NCBI GenBank assembly: GCA_030018495.1
Contig: JASEFS010000013.1
Location: forward strand, 31,979 to 95,978
Origin: Deltaproteobacteria bacterium
GTDB lineage: Bacteria; Desulfobacterota; Desulfobaccia; Desulfobaccales; 0-14-0-80-60-11
Length of the DNA: 64,000 bases
Direction: 5' to 3'
The position numbers and the translations under genes are program-made. The notes beneath the pieces were generated by a model. The model did no database searches, was not told where the DNA came from, and worked only from the letters and a program-made list of their open reading frames with translations. Below, one piece after another: positions 40,606 through 49,775 of this stretch. Position 1 is the first letter of the stretch. Every line of letters begins with the position of its first letter.

Positions 40606-42855
40606 ATGAGCAGCGGAATACAGGCGCAGCAGATCGCCACGTTAGGGCAGTTGTGCGGCATAACGCGCAGTTTTCAGGATAATCAGGGAAAGCGGCACCG
40701 CACCTCCCGGGCGACCTACGAGGCTTTGCTCACAGCCATGGGCACTCCGTGGGAAAATCCGGATGTATTGCGGATGGAGATCGAACGCCGCCAGAGAAGC
40801 CATTTTGACCGGCTGCTCCAGCCGGTGACGGCCGTTCCGGAGGCGCCTGCCCCCTCCGGTTTGGCCATCCCGGTGCGGACCGCAAAACCTGAAGTCCCGA
40901 AAGATTTGCAGGGGGGTGTTGAGCTCACCACCGAAAGCGGGGAAACCTGGGTCTGGGAAGGAACCCCCGAGGCGCCAGTCCAGCCGTCGGTCATACCGAT
41001 GTTCGGCGGCTGGCGCGTCTCCGTCCGTATTCCTTTGCCTGAGAGCCTTGAGTCCGGCTATCATAAGCTAAACCTGCGCATGCAATCCCGGCATGGCGAA
41101 GAGACGGGCTCAACGCTTCTGGTCGTCCATCCCGCCGCGGCTTATCAGCCTCCGTGCCTGGCAGGGAACCGGCGTCTGTGGGGGTTTAATTTGCCCCTTT
41201 ATGCCCTCACCGGTGAGCACAACTGGGGGATCGGCGATTTTTCCGATTTGCGGGAAATGATCGCCTTGGCCGGGGAAGCGGGCGCAGCCTTTGTGGGGGT
41301 GAATCCCCTGCACGCCGCCCTGCCCCAGCCCCAAGCCCATCCCAGCCCCTATTCCCCTAATTCCCGTATGTTCCTTAATTTTTTATACCTGGATTTGCAG
41401 GAGGTCCCGGAATTGTCGGCTTCGCCCGCGGCGCAGCATCTCCTGGCCAACCCTGAGTTTCAGGCGGCCAAAGCGCGGGTGCAGGCAAGTCCTCTGGTTG
41501 ATTACGAGGAAGTGTTCCGGTTGAAGCGCCAAATCCTGGGACCCTTGTATGAAGCCTTTCAGGCGCAACATGACGGAGAACAGCCGAAAACGGCCCGGGG
41601 GAGGGAATTTTCGAAGTTTGTCGCCGAAAAAAACGAGATCCTGCAAAAATATGCCGAATATACAGCTTTGGCGGAATATTGGGGCCACCCCGACTGGCGC
41701 CGCTGGCCGCCGGAATATCACCATCCCGGCAACGCCGCGGTGTCAGATTTTGCCAAAGAACACCGTAAAGAAGTGCTCTTGCATAAGTACGTCCAGTGGC
41801 TGGCTGCGGCCCAACTCAATCAGACCAAAGAAAAAGCCTATGAGGTGGGGTTGCCCTTCACCCTTTATCAAGACTTGGCTCTGGGAGCCGTGGCCGGCGG
41901 CTTTGAAACCTGGGCTTATCCGGGCCTGTTTGCCCAAGGGGTTGCCCTGGGCGCGCCACCGGACGCTTTTAACCCCAAAGGCCAGGATTGGGGCCTGCCG
42001 CCCATGGTGCCTGAAACTTTGCGGGACCTGGAATTCCAGCCCTTTATCCAAACCCTCCGGGCCAATCTCCCTGAGAACGGCATGCTGCGCCTGGACCATG
42101 TGATGGCCCTTTTCCGCCTTTTTTGGATTCCCCACAGGGAGGAGAAGGTGGCCGGTGCTTATGTGGAGTATCCGGCCCGCGAGCTCTTGGCGATCCTGGC
42201 CCTGGAAAGCCAACGGCGGCGCACCCTGATTATCGGTGAGGATTTGGGCACCGTGGCCCCGCATATACGCCGGGAATTGCGCAAACGGGGGATTTTTTCC
42301 TACCGGGTGTTTTATTTTGAGCGGGACCGGCAAGGCCGGTTTAAAAACCCCCAAGCTTATCCCCGCCAGGCCATGGCCGCGGTCACCACCCACGATCTGC
42401 CCACCCTGGCGGGTTTCTGGGAGGAAGAAGACATCAAGATCAAGCAGAAGCTTGATTTATATCCCCAAAAGGGTATGGCCGCGGCGGAGAAAAAAAGCCG
42501 AAAAAAGGACCGGGCCGGCCTGATGGATGCTTTAAAACGCCAGAAAGTGCTGTCCGAAAATCTATTTGCAAAAGCACCAGCCGATAAATCCCTTCCCGCG
42601 GAAATCCGCTTCGGGGTTCTGGAATATCTGGGCCAAAGCGCCGCCGCGCTCGCGGAAATCCGCCTGGAAGACGTCTTCGGCGTCAGCGAGCAGCAAAACA
42701 TGCCCGGCACTATTGCGGAGTATCCCAATTGGCGGAAAAAGCTGCCCCTCAGCCTGGCGCAAATGCGGCAAGCCCCGGAATTGCAGGAGCTGGCGAAGCG
42801 CATGGCCCGCAGCAGCCGCCGGGCAGGAAATAAAGAAAAGCAGGGAATCGACTGA
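40606..42855 (+). CDS. malQ: 4-alpha-glucanotransferase (GH77)
   Basis: About 749 residues. MalQ disproportionates maltodextrins by moving alpha-1,4-glucan segments. An N-terminal extension and beta-rich domain (residues about 1-180) precede the GH77 barrel: NLPLYALTGEHNWGIGDFSD (near 195), the nucleophile in MLRLDHVMALFRLFWIP (near 495), acid Glu in LIIGEDLGTVAPHIRRELR (near 545) and TTHDLPTLAGFWEEEDI (near 595). This long form with the N-terminal domain is the bacterial MalQ type. The start at ATG 40606 is preferred over a longer frame, though no ribosome binding site is obvious. The GH13 gene follows after 28 bp. Confidence 0.95.
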   Translation: MSSGIQAQQIATLGQLCGITRSFQDNQGKRHRTSRATYEALLTAMGTPWENPDVLRMEIERRQRSHFDRLLQPVTAVPEAPAPSGLAIPVRTAKPEVPKDLQGGVELTTESGETWVWEGTPEAPVQPSVIPMFGGWRVSVRIPLPESLESGYHKLNLRMQSRHGEETGSTLLVVHPAAAYQPPCLAGNRRLWGFNLPLYALTGEHNWGIGDFSDLREMIALAGEAGAAFVGVNPLHAALPQPQAHPSPYSPNSRMFLNFLYLDLQEVPELSASPAAQHLLANPEFQAAKARVQASPLVDYEEVFRLKRQILGPLYEAFQAQHDGEQPKTARGREFSKFVAEKNEILQKYAEYTALAEYWGHPDWRRWPPEYHHPGNAAVSDFAKEHRKEVLLHKYVQWLAAAQLNQTKEKAYEVGLPFTLYQDLALGAVAGGFETWAYPGLFAQGVALGAPPDAFNPKGQDWGLPPMVPETLRDLEFQPFIQTLRANLPENGMLRLDHVMALFRLFWIPHREEKVAGAYVEYPARELLAILALESQRRRTLIIGEDLGTVAPHIRRELRKRGIFSYRVFYFERDRQGRFKNPQAYPRQAMAAVTTHDLPTLAGFWEEEDIKIKQKLDLYPQKGMAAAEKKSRKKDRAGLMDALKRQKVLSENLFAKAPADKSLPAEIRFGVLEYLGQSAAALAEIRLEDVFGVSEQQNMPGTIAEYPNWRKKLPLSLAQMRQAPELQELAKRMARSSRRAGNKEKQGID

Positions 42856-42883
42856 GAATCCGGAATATGCCGTGAGGTACGCT

Positions 42884-44206
42884 ATGTCTGAAGCTGCGCT
42901 GATTTACAATCTCTTCCCGCTGCTTATCGGCTCCATCCCCCGCTGGGAGGAGCACCTTGACCGCATCGCGGCTATGCGCTTCAATTGGGTGTTCCTGAAC
43001 CCCATCCAGGCCGTCGGCCTCTCCGGCAGCCTTTACGCCGTCAAGGATTACTTTTCCATCAACCCGCTGTTTCACCCTGAAACCGGCCAGGACCCCGAGA
43101 AGGCTTTGGCGCACTTTCTTAAGGAAGCTCAAAAACGGGGCCTGAAAGTCATGCTGGACCTGGTCATCAACCACACTGCCATTGATTCCCCCCTGGTGGA
43201 TGAACACCCGGAATGGTATGCCAAAGACGAGGAGGGGAAAATCAAGCACCCCGGGGCCATTGACCCGGCGGACGCCACCAAGGTGACGGTCTGGGGTGAC
43301 CTGGCGGAACTGGCCTATTGGCCGGTGCCGGACCCTGAGGGCCTCCTCAGTTTTTGGAAGGAAGTTACAGCCAAATTTCTGCGTCTGGGTTTTAAGGGGT
43401 TTCGGGCGGATGCCGCCTACAAGATACCGGGCTGGTTCTGGCGCCGGCTTATAGAGGAAGCCGGAAAAACGGACCCCGAAGTGCAGTTTTTCGCCGAAAC
43501 TCTGGGTTGCCGCCTGGAGGAATTGGCCCAACTGTCCGAGGCAGGATTCGACTATATCTGCAATAGTTCGAAATGGTGGGATTTCCAGGAGCCCTGGTGC
43601 CTGGACCAATACAACCGCTTCCGCCGCATCGCCCCTTCCATAAGCTTCCCCGAAACCCACGATACCGACCGGCTGGCCGCGGAATCCGGCGGCGACCCGG
43701 CCGTTGCCCGGCAGCGCTATCTCTTTGCGGCGTTCTTTTCCACCGGTCTGATGATTCCCGTGGGCTTCGAGTTCGGGTTCAAAAAGCGCCTGCACGTGGT
43801 CAAAACCCGGCCGGAGGACTGGGAGACGCCGACCTATGATCTGGTCGATTTCATCACCCGGGTGAACCGCATGAAACTGGGCTGCCCGGTGCTGGTGGAG
43901 GAGGGGCCTATCGCCCGCCTGAGCCCCAAGGGCAAGCCGGTGGTTCTTCTCCTGAAAAGCCGGGACAAGGAGAAGGGGCGGGTGCTGGCGGTGATAAATG
44001 CTTCCGGTAAAGCCAGGCAGGCAAATTTGTCCAAAATGACAGACTATCTGGGAGAACCCCGGACCGCGTGGGAGGATATCACGCCTGAGGGCAAGCCCGT
44101 TAAACCCCAAGAACTGCAGTCCCTGACGTTGCCGCCTTTTGCCATAAAGATGTTATACAACCCTGCGGCGGACCCTGTGCCTGTAAAACAGGCCCGGAAG
44201 AAGTAA
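42884..44206 (+). CDS. Alpha-amylase family (GH13) enzyme
   Basis: A 440-residue cytosolic protein, no signal peptide. GH13 regions are: MLDLVINHTAIDSPLV (region I), KGFRADAAYKIP (region II, nucleophile Asp in RAD), QFFAETLGCRLEEL (region III, acid Glu) and SISFPETHDTDRLA (region IV). The order and spacing resemble GlgE-like and amylosucrase-like subfamilies more than secreted amylases, since it lacks a carbohydrate-binding domain. Likely in glycogen or maltodextrin metabolism with MalQ, 28 bp upstream, and the distant GH57 gene. The start at 42884 has a GAGG site; the longer frame overlaps malQ. Confidence 0.92.
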   Translation: MSEAALIYNLFPLLIGSIPRWEEHLDRIAAMRFNWVFLNPIQAVGLSGSLYAVKDYFSINPLFHPETGQDPEKALAHFLKEAQKRGLKVMLDLVINHTAIDSPLVDEHPEWYAKDEEGKIKHPGAIDPADATKVTVWGDLAELAYWPVPDPEGLLSFWKEVTAKFLRLGFKGFRADAAYKIPGWFWRRLIEEAGKTDPEVQFFAETLGCRLEELAQLSEAGFDYICNSSKWWDFQEPWCLDQYNRFRRIAPSISFPETHDTDRLAAESGGDPAVARQRYLFAAFFSTGLMIPVGFEFGFKKRLHVVKTRPEDWETPTYDLVDFITRVNRMKLGCPVLVEEGPIARLSPKGKPVVLLLKSRDKEKGRVLAVINASGKARQANLSKMTDYLGEPRTAWEDITPEGKPVKPQELQSLTLPPFAIKMLYNPAADPVPVKQARKK

Positions 44207-44250
44207 GCTTATCAAAGCCTTATTTTACATTCGCATTAAAAGGATCACAC

Positions 44251-44877
44251 ATGACCCAAGCTCTGGCCGGCTTCAACGAGCACGGCCTGATTCTGGCGAC
44301 GGACAGTCTGGCCACCAGTTTTGATGAGGCCGGGACGCCCGGTTACTTTAATGTGGAAAAGCTCTTTCCCCTGAGTCGCTTTTGTGCCATTTTAAGCGGC
44401 GGCGCCGGGCTGAGCATCCCCCTCTCCCAGGCCCTGCGCCAGGAAGTCGCCAGGCGCCGCGGCCTGGAAGACATCGAAGAGCTGGTGGATTTCAGCCAGC
44501 CTTTTTTGTCCAGGGCTTATGCACGCCACTTGGCGGAGCACGGCCCCGGACTTGAGGGCCTGGAGCGCGTTTATTTTATTCTGGCCGGCTATTCCCCCCA
44601 TCTGCCGCCACCCGGTTACCTGCTTTCTCTTTTGGGCAGCGAAGAAGGCGAACCCCTGCATGTCATGCCGGTGGGCAATGTCATTGTGATGCCGCGCCAC
44701 CTGGGCATGGAAATGCGCCTGTTCAAAGCTTTGGCCGCCGGCGCCGACATGGAGGAGTTGCTGAACGCCAGTAAGGAATTCCTGGAGAAAATGGCCCTGA
44801 CCAAGGAAGAGGTGGGTCCGCCCTTCTACTACGCCACCATCACCCCGGAAGGCTACCGGCAGGTGGAAGTGAATTAG
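44251..44877 (+). CDS. Candidate proteasome-like Ntn-hydrolase
   Basis: A 208-residue protein without an obvious named family. It begins MTQALAGFNEHGLILATDSL. If Met1 is removed, Thr becomes residue 1 and Asp lies at residue 17, the same number as in proteasome beta subunits and HslV. A Lys follows at 36 in VEKLFPLSRFCAILSGGAG, close to the proteasome Lys33 strand and the following Gly-rich turn. Beta-strand and helix spacing in the first 60 residues fits an Ntn fold. No Ser-Asp-Gly motif like that near residue 130 of the proteasome stands out. AAGGA precedes the ATG. It follows the GH13 gene by 44 bp and has no AAA+ partner nearby. Confidence 0.7.
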   Translation: MTQALAGFNEHGLILATDSLATSFDEAGTPGYFNVEKLFPLSRFCAILSGGAGLSIPLSQALRQEVARRRGLEDIEELVDFSQPFLSRAYARHLAEHGPGLEGLERVYFILAGYSPHLPPPGYLLSLLGSEEGEPLHVMPVGNVIVMPRHLGMEMRLFKALAAGADMEELLNASKEFLEKMALTKEEVGPPFYYATITPEGYRQVEVN

Positions 44878-44991
44878 TTGAGGTTAAGGGCTGGAGGAGC
44901 GCAACTCCCCCCGCCTCCCCTCAGACTTCCCTCCCAACCCCCCATTAAAAGGTTCCAAGGAGGGAGCAAGTCTGTGACCCCCGGTCTCTCC

Positions 44992-46401
44992 TCATTCCCC
45001 CAGTGCTTCACAGAAGCGGGCTACCAGATTGTCGAAGCTGCCGTTGGACATGACCACCACCACATCGCCGGGGCGGACTTCCCGCCTGAGGCTGTGCAGG
45101 AGGTGGTCGGTTTCAGGGAAATAAAAGGCCTCCTTGCCGCCCGCGATGAGGTCCTGGACCAACTGCCGGGAGGAGAATTGCTCCTCTTCCGGCACCTTCC
45201 AGAGATCGGGAGGTTCCCGCACCAGTATCAGGTCTGCTTCCTTGAACGCGGCGGCGTAGGGCTCCTGGAAAATTTTGCGCCGGCTGGTATTGGTGCGGGG
45301 CTCGAACGCGGCCAGCAGGCGGCGGCCGGGGTAGCCCCGGCGCACCGCGGCCAGGGTGGCGGCCACTTCCGTGGGGTGATGGGCGAAGTCATCCAATACC
45401 AGGATATCATGCCGCTCGCAAGCCTTTTCCAGGCGGCGCTTGACGCCCTGAAAACCTTGCAGGGCCGCCTGGAGTTCCGCGGCGGAGGCGCCTACCCCGG
45501 CCATAACCGCTAAAGCCGCGGTGGCGTTCAGGACATTGTGAGCGCCCAGCAGGGGCACAAAGAAATCGCCCCAAGGCGTGTCGCGCTTAAGCAAGGTAAA
45601 CCGGGCGCCGCCGTTTTCCCAGGAAATGTTCGCGGCCCGCCAAGTCGCGTCTTCCTTGAGGCCGTAAAATTCCACCCGGGCCCTGGCATGGCTGGAGAGC
45701 TCCTTAACCAAAGGGGCGTCGCCGCAGGCCAGTATGGTGGAGGCGGCGGGGATTTGGGCCAGGAATGCGGCAAAGGCCTTTTTTACCGCGTCCAGATCCG
45801 CGTAAATGTCGGCGTGGTCGAACTCCACCGAGGTAAGCACGGCCAGACGGGGTTGAAAGTGAATGAACTTGGGGCGCTTGTCAAAGAAGGCGGTATCGTA
45901 TTCATCGCCTTCCAGGACCACGTACGGCCCCGTTCCCACGCGGTAGTTGGAGGAAAAATTTTTGGCGATGCCCCCCACCATGAAGCCGGGGTCCCGGCCG
46001 GTGGCCTTGAGCAGCCAGGCAATCAGCGCCGTGGTGGTGGTCTTGCCGTGAGTGCCGGTGACCACGATGCTTTGGCGGTTTCCCACCAGGAAGCGGTTCA
46101 GGGCCTCGGGCAGGGAAAGCCGGGGCAGATTTTGCTCCATTACCGCCTGGGCTTCGGGATTTTCCCGGCGGATGACGTTGCCCACCACCACCGCGTCCGG
46201 GACGGGCATAAGGTTCTCGGGCCGATAGCCGTTTTGAAGGGGAATGCCCAAAGCCTCCAAAAAAGTGCTCATGGGCGGGTAAACGTGTTCATCGGAGCCG
46301 GTGACCGTGTGGCCCAACTCTTTCAGAATGCCGGCCAGCGCGGCCATGCCGGTGCCGCAGATGCCGAGAAGATGCACGTGCAGTCGAGATTCAGCGTCCA
46401 T
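44992..46401 (-). CDS. mpl: UDP-MurNAc:L-Ala-gamma-D-Glu-meso-DAP ligase
   Basis: About 469 residues. Mpl reattaches recycled murein tripeptide to UDP-MurNAc. HVHLLGICGTGMAALAGIL at the N-terminus, GTHGKTTTTALIAWLLKATG (P-loop, near residue 112), FEFDHADIY-like segment VEFDHADIYADLDAVKKAF, LDDFAHHPTEVAATLAAVRR near 330 and EPRTNTSRRKIFQ near 360 distinguish Mpl from MurC, particularly the latter motif. Start ATG 46401 matches the family N-terminus; a longer frame begins at 46452. It is convergent with the Ntn-hydrolase gene. Indicates meso-DAP peptidoglycan and recycling. Confidence 0.94.
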   Translation of the reverse strand: MDAESRLHVHLLGICGTGMAALAGILKELGHTVTGSDEHVYPPMSTFLEALGIPLQNGYRPENLMPVPDAVVVGNVIRRENPEAQAVMEQNLPRLSLPEALNRFLVGNRQSIVVTGTHGKTTTTALIAWLLKATGRDPGFMVGGIAKNFSSNYRVGTGPYVVLEGDEYDTAFFDKRPKFIHFQPRLAVLTSVEFDHADIYADLDAVKKAFAAFLAQIPAASTILACGDAPLVKELSSHARARVEFYGLKEDATWRAANISWENGGARFTLLKRDTPWGDFFVPLLGAHNVLNATAALAVMAGVGASAAELQAALQGFQGVKRRLEKACERHDILVLDDFAHHPTEVAATLAAVRRGYPGRRLLAAFEPRTNTSRRKIFQEPYAAAFKEADLILVREPPDLWKVPEEEQFSSRQLVQDLIAGGKEAFYFPETDHLLHSLRREVRPGDVVVVMSNGSFDNLVARFCEALGE

Positions 46402-46439
46402 ATGTTCAGATAATAAGAGCAGAGATAAGGCCGCGGGCT

Positions 46440-47540
46440 TCAGCCGGCGCATCCCAGGGCCCGGGACGCGGCTTCGTGAAACCGGGGCCGGAACGCCCGT
46501 ATCTTATCATTGTCGCGACCCAAATGCACCCGGTTGGTGAGAAGGACCACCATTTGGCCGTTCTCCAGGTCCAGCCAGAAAGAAGTGCCGGTAAAACCCA
46601 GGTGGCCGACGCTGTTAACCGAAAAACAGCGTCCCGCGGCGCGCTGGGAAGGCTCGCGGTGGGGCGCATCAAACCCCAGGGGACGGCCGCCTGCAGTGAC
46701 CGGGGTAAAAAAGAGGCGCACCGATTCAGGCCGAAACGGCCCCGTCGGTTTGCCTTCATAAGTCCGGTAGAGGGCGGCCAGGAGGGCAAATATATCAGAG
46801 CCGGTGCCGAACAGCCCGGCGTGACCGGCTACCCCGCCCGCGGCCCAGGCGTTCTCGTCGTGGACTTCCCCGAAAATATTCCTTCCTGGGATAAGGCCCT
46901 CTTCGGTGGCGGCAAAGAAAATATTTCGACCTCCGGCTCGACGGCGGGGGTTGAAGCCCAGAGTATCAAGTTTTAAAGGCCGGTAAATCTCCCGGCGGCA
47001 GAAATCGTCCAGGTTTTCGCGGCAAATCCGCTCCGCCGCAGCTTTCAGCAGAAAATAACCCAGATCGCTGTAAAGGGTGGCGGCTTCCGCCGGATATTCC
47101 AGGGGCTCGCGGGCAGCCAGACGGGTCAAAAGGGCAGGGCGTTCGGCAGTCGAATGTTTGAGCAATTCCTTATAGAAAGGCCGCCAGGCCGGCAGGCCGG
47201 CCCGATGGGCCAGCAGGCTCTTGATGGTGAGCAGTCTTTTATCCTCCGGCAGCCAGGCTTCGGGAAAAATGTCTCCCAAGGTGGCGTCCAGGCCGAGGCG
47301 ACCCTGGTCCGCCAGGAGCATGACGGCCAAAGCGGTGGCCAGAGGCTTGGTTAGGGAGGCCAGGTCGAAGATCGTGTCCAAAGTAACCGCGGGGCTGCCT
47401 GAATCCCGGCTGAGCCAACCGGCGGCGCCCTGCCAGAGAAGTTCGCCCTTAATGCCGGCCAAGGCGACCGCGGCGGTGTAAACACCCTCTTCAACTCCTT
47501 CGGCTAAGATCTCTTCAAGCGCGGCAAAGCGGTGGGTCAA
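46440..47540 (-). CDS. Serine hydrolase of the beta-lactamase/D-Ala-D-Ala peptidase fold
   Basis: About 366 residues. Active-site motifs of the class C-like family are present: FDLASLTKPLATALAVML (S-x-x-K, near residue 65) and TLYSDLGYFLLKAAAE (Y-S/A-N-like, near 155). HLGFTGTSFWLDLENGQMV near the end is the HTG-like strand. No signal peptide, so it is probably cytoplasmic, perhaps acting on recycled peptides as the adjacent Mpl suggests. The start is TTG at 47540: the longer frame to 47594 reads into a genomic palindrome at 47571-47591 whose translation is an artefact. Confidence 0.88.
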   Translation of the reverse strand: MTHRFAALEEILAEGVEEGVYTAAVALAGIKGELLWQGAAGWLSRDSGSPAVTLDTIFDLASLTKPLATALAVMLLADQGRLGLDATLGDIFPEAWLPEDKRLLTIKSLLAHRAGLPAWRPFYKELLKHSTAERPALLTRLAAREPLEYPAEAATLYSDLGYFLLKAAAERICRENLDDFCRREIYRPLKLDTLGFNPRRRAGGRNIFFAATEEGLIPGRNIFGEVHDENAWAAGGVAGHAGLFGTGSDIFALLAALYRTYEGKPTGPFRPESVRLFFTPVTAGGRPLGFDAPHREPSQRAAGRCFSVNSVGHLGFTGTSFWLDLENGQMVVLLTNRVHLGRDNDKIRAFRPRFHEAASRALGCAG

Positions 47541-47570
47541 GATTTGGCTTACCTCATGTGAAAGAAAGAA

Positions 47571-47591
47571 GCACAGGCGGGACGCCTGTGC
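47571..47591. repeat. Dispersed palindrome, family A
   Basis: GCACAGGCGGGACGCCTGTG plus C, identical to 77-97. It lies in the spacer between ddl and the serine hydrolase gene and partly in the artefactual extension of that frame. Confidence 0.8.
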
Positions 47592-47699
47592 CACCTGGGC
47601 TTTCTCCCGATACGACTTCTCGGCTGCCTGATATCTGAAAATTAAAGATGACTACTGACCACTGACTACTAGATTATTTGACTTGCTCACGCTTACTGC

Positions 47700-48650
47700 T
47701 CACTTGTCCACCGGCCGCTGCCTCCCTTCCAGGGCCAGTTCGATCAATTTATCCAGGAGCTGCGGAAATTCCAGGCCATGGGTCTTGGCGGCCTGGGGGA
47801 ACAGGCTGGTGGCGGTCATGCCCGGAATGGTGTTGGTTTCCAGGACATAGACTTCGCCGTCTTTGACGATCATGTCGGTGCGGCTGTAACCCCGGCAGTT
47901 CAGGGCCCGGTGCGCGGCCAGGGCCGACGCCTGGGCCTTTTTGGTGAGCGCCGCGTTCAATCGCGCCGGGCAGATTTCGGTGGAGGCTCCGGGCTTGTAC
48001 TTGGCTTCGTAGTCGAAAAACGCGTAGTTCTCAGAGGGCACGATTTCCACCAGGGGCAGGGCCGTAAGGTGATCGTTGCCCAAAACGCCTCCGGTAACCT
48101 CGGTGCCCTTGATGCACTGTTCCACCAGCACCCGGTTGTCGTAGGCAAAGGCCGCTTTAAGGCCCGCGTCCAGCTCTTCCAGGGTCCGGGCAAAGGTGAC
48201 GCCGATGCTGGAGCCTTCGTTCACCGGCTTGATGACCGCGGGCAGGCCCACCCGCGCCTCGATTTCCTGGGCGGAAGGGGCTTCGGCCTTATTGAAAAAG
48301 ATAGCCTGGGGCACTTTCAGGCCGGCGTGCTCATAGAGAATTTTGCTGAGTTCCTTGTTCATCCCCAGGGCGCTGCCCAGGATGCCGGAGCCCTGGTAGG
48401 GGATGTCCAGCAGGTCCAGAAGCCCCTGGAGGGAGCCGTCCTCGCCGCCGCGGCCGTGCATGATGACCAGGGCCGCGTCGATCTCCGGGGCCTCCCGGAC
48501 CAGGCGCTCCAAGTCGTCCCGAGGGTCGTAGCGGCGGATGTCGTATTTGGTCTTGTCCAGGGCCTGGAAGACCTGCTCGCCGCTTTTGAGCGACACTTCC
48601 CGTTCCGCGGATTTGCCTCCGGCAATAAGGGCCAGGCGCAGTTTTTTCAT
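47700..48650 (-). CDS. ddl: D-alanine--D-alanine ligase
   Basis: A 316-residue ATP-grasp enzyme making D-Ala-D-Ala for peptidoglycan. LALIAGGKSAEREVSLKSG at the N-terminus, VIMHGRGGEDGSLQGLLDLL near 62, LPAVIKPVNEGSSIGVTFAR near 135, and the ATP-grasp EVYVLETNTIPGMTATSLFP near 265 are intact. Normal length. GGAGGCAATC precedes the ATG. It overlaps the HD-domain gene by 4 bp (ATGA), so the two are coupled; alr supplies its substrate. Confidence 0.96.
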   Translation of the reverse strand: MKKLRLALIAGGKSAEREVSLKSGEQVFQALDKTKYDIRRYDPRDDLERLVREAPEIDAALVIMHGRGGEDGSLQGLLDLLDIPYQGSGILGSALGMNKELSKILYEHAGLKVPQAIFFNKAEAPSAQEIEARVGLPAVIKPVNEGSSIGVTFARTLEELDAGLKAAFAYDNRVLVEQCIKGTEVTGGVLGNDHLTALPLVEIVPSENYAFFDYEAKYKPGASTEICPARLNAALTKKAQASALAAHRALNCRGYSRTDMIVKDGEVYVLETNTIPGMTATSLFPQAAKTHGLEFPQLLDKLIELALEGRQRPVDK

Positions 48651-49249
48651 GATTGCCTCCGGATGTGGTTGAGGTGCAGGAGGTCCCGGTGAGGCCGGGG
48701 CAGAAAGCTGAAAATCTTCTGCTCCAACTGCCGGGACTTGAGTTCATTTTCAGTGATGCGGGCCAAGGCTTCCGGCGTCCTGCCATAGCGCTCCTTAAGG
48801 TCGGCGAAGCGCGCCGCCAGGGTCACCACCTGGGTGTGGAGCACCCGCTTGTCGGCGTAATTGACCACTTCGGCTTCCCGCAGAGGCCGGCCGTCCGTCA
48901 TGCTGTCATCCAGGCGTACGTGTTCCCGCACCACCTGGGCCACTTCGGGGTAGCCCTCTCCGGCCAGGGCTTGCGCGCCCCATTCGGCATGGTTGGCGGC
49001 AGTGCCCAGGCAGGGGGTTTTGCCCAAATCATGCAGCAAGGCCCCGGCTTCAATGAGCGTCAGGCGCAAAGGCAGGCCCGCTTCAATAAGGCCGCGGCCC
49101 AATCTTAGGGCCACCTCGGTGACCAGCAGAGAGTGCTCCCGGATGTTCGGCAGCATGCCGTAGCGGGCCATGAGCAGGAAGCATTGCTCCCTGGTGGGCA
49201 GGGCCTTTTGGGGATTTTCGCCAGCTGAAGAGACTGAGGGATGCTTCAT
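48647..49249 (-). CDS. HD domain phosphohydrolase
   Basis: A 200-residue protein. The HD metal site is visible as NIREHSLLVTEVALRLGRGL (first His, near residue 38), AGALLHDLGKTPCLG (HD, near 73), NHAEWGAQAL and VREHVRLDD. HD-domain enzymes hydrolyse nucleotides, polyphosphates or other phosphate esters; this short form lacks an extra domain that would specify the substrate. The C-terminal RHLLHLNHI-like tail is basic. It overlaps ddl (ATGA), so co-expression with cell wall genes is likely. Confidence 0.9.
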   Translation of the reverse strand: MKHPSVSSAGENPQKALPTREQCFLLMARYGMLPNIREHSLLVTEVALRLGRGLIEAGLPLRLTLIEAGALLHDLGKTPCLGTAANHAEWGAQALAGEGYPEVAQVVREHVRLDDSMTDGRPLREAEVVNYADKRVLHTQVVTLAARFADLKERYGRTPEALARITENELKSRQLEQKIFSFLPRPHRDLLHLNHIRRQS

Positions 49250-49289
49250 AAAAACTATTGTAACCGCCTGAGATTGTCAGCCGAAGTCT

Positions 49290-49775
49290 TTATGGCCGGT
49301 CCTGAATCAGCACCACGGCATACGCCGCCATGCCTTCCTCCCGGCCCGCAAAGCCCATTTTCTCCGTGCTGGTGGCCTTGATGTTCAGCGCCGCAGGCGG
49401 CAGGCCCAACACCGGGGCCAGGCGGCTGATCATCCCGGGAATGTGAGGCGCCAAGCGGGGGGCCTGGGCCACGATGGAGGCATCCACATTCACCACCGAA
49501 AATCCTTTCTCCCGCACCAGCGCCACAATGCGCTCCAGCAGGACGAGGCTGGAAATGCCCTTGTAGGCCGGGTCGGTGTCCGGGAAATGGGCCCCCAGGT
49601 CGCCGGCCCCGGCCGCGCCCAACAGGGCGTCGCCGATGGCGTGGGTCAGGACGTCGGCGTCGGAATGGCCGCTCAAACCTTGATGGTGAGGGATTTCCAC
49701 CCCGCCCAGAATCAGGGGCCGGCCGCTCACCAGACGGTGGGCGTCATAGCCGATTCCCACCCGCATGCCAGTCAT
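49290..49775 (-). CDS. ispF: 2-C-methyl-D-erythritol 2,4-cyclodiphosphate synthase
   Basis: A 161-residue MEP-pathway enzyme that cyclises CDP-methylerythritol 2-phosphate. GIGYDAHRLVSGRPLILGGV (near residue 7, Asp and His zinc ligands), GLSGHSDADVLTHAIGDALL (near 33) and STEKMGFAGREEGM near 130 are the family motifs. The first Met is immediately after the ispD stop; MRVG four codons later also fits. Co-transcribed with ispD and arnD. Confidence 0.96.
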   Translation of the reverse strand: MTGMRVGIGYDAHRLVSGRPLILGGVEIPHHQGLSGHSDADVLTHAIGDALLGAAGAGDLGAHFPDTDPAYKGISSLVLLERIVALVREKGFSVVNVDASIVAQAPRLAPHIPGMISRLAPVLGLPPAALNIKATSTEKMGFAGREEGMAAYAVVLIQDRP

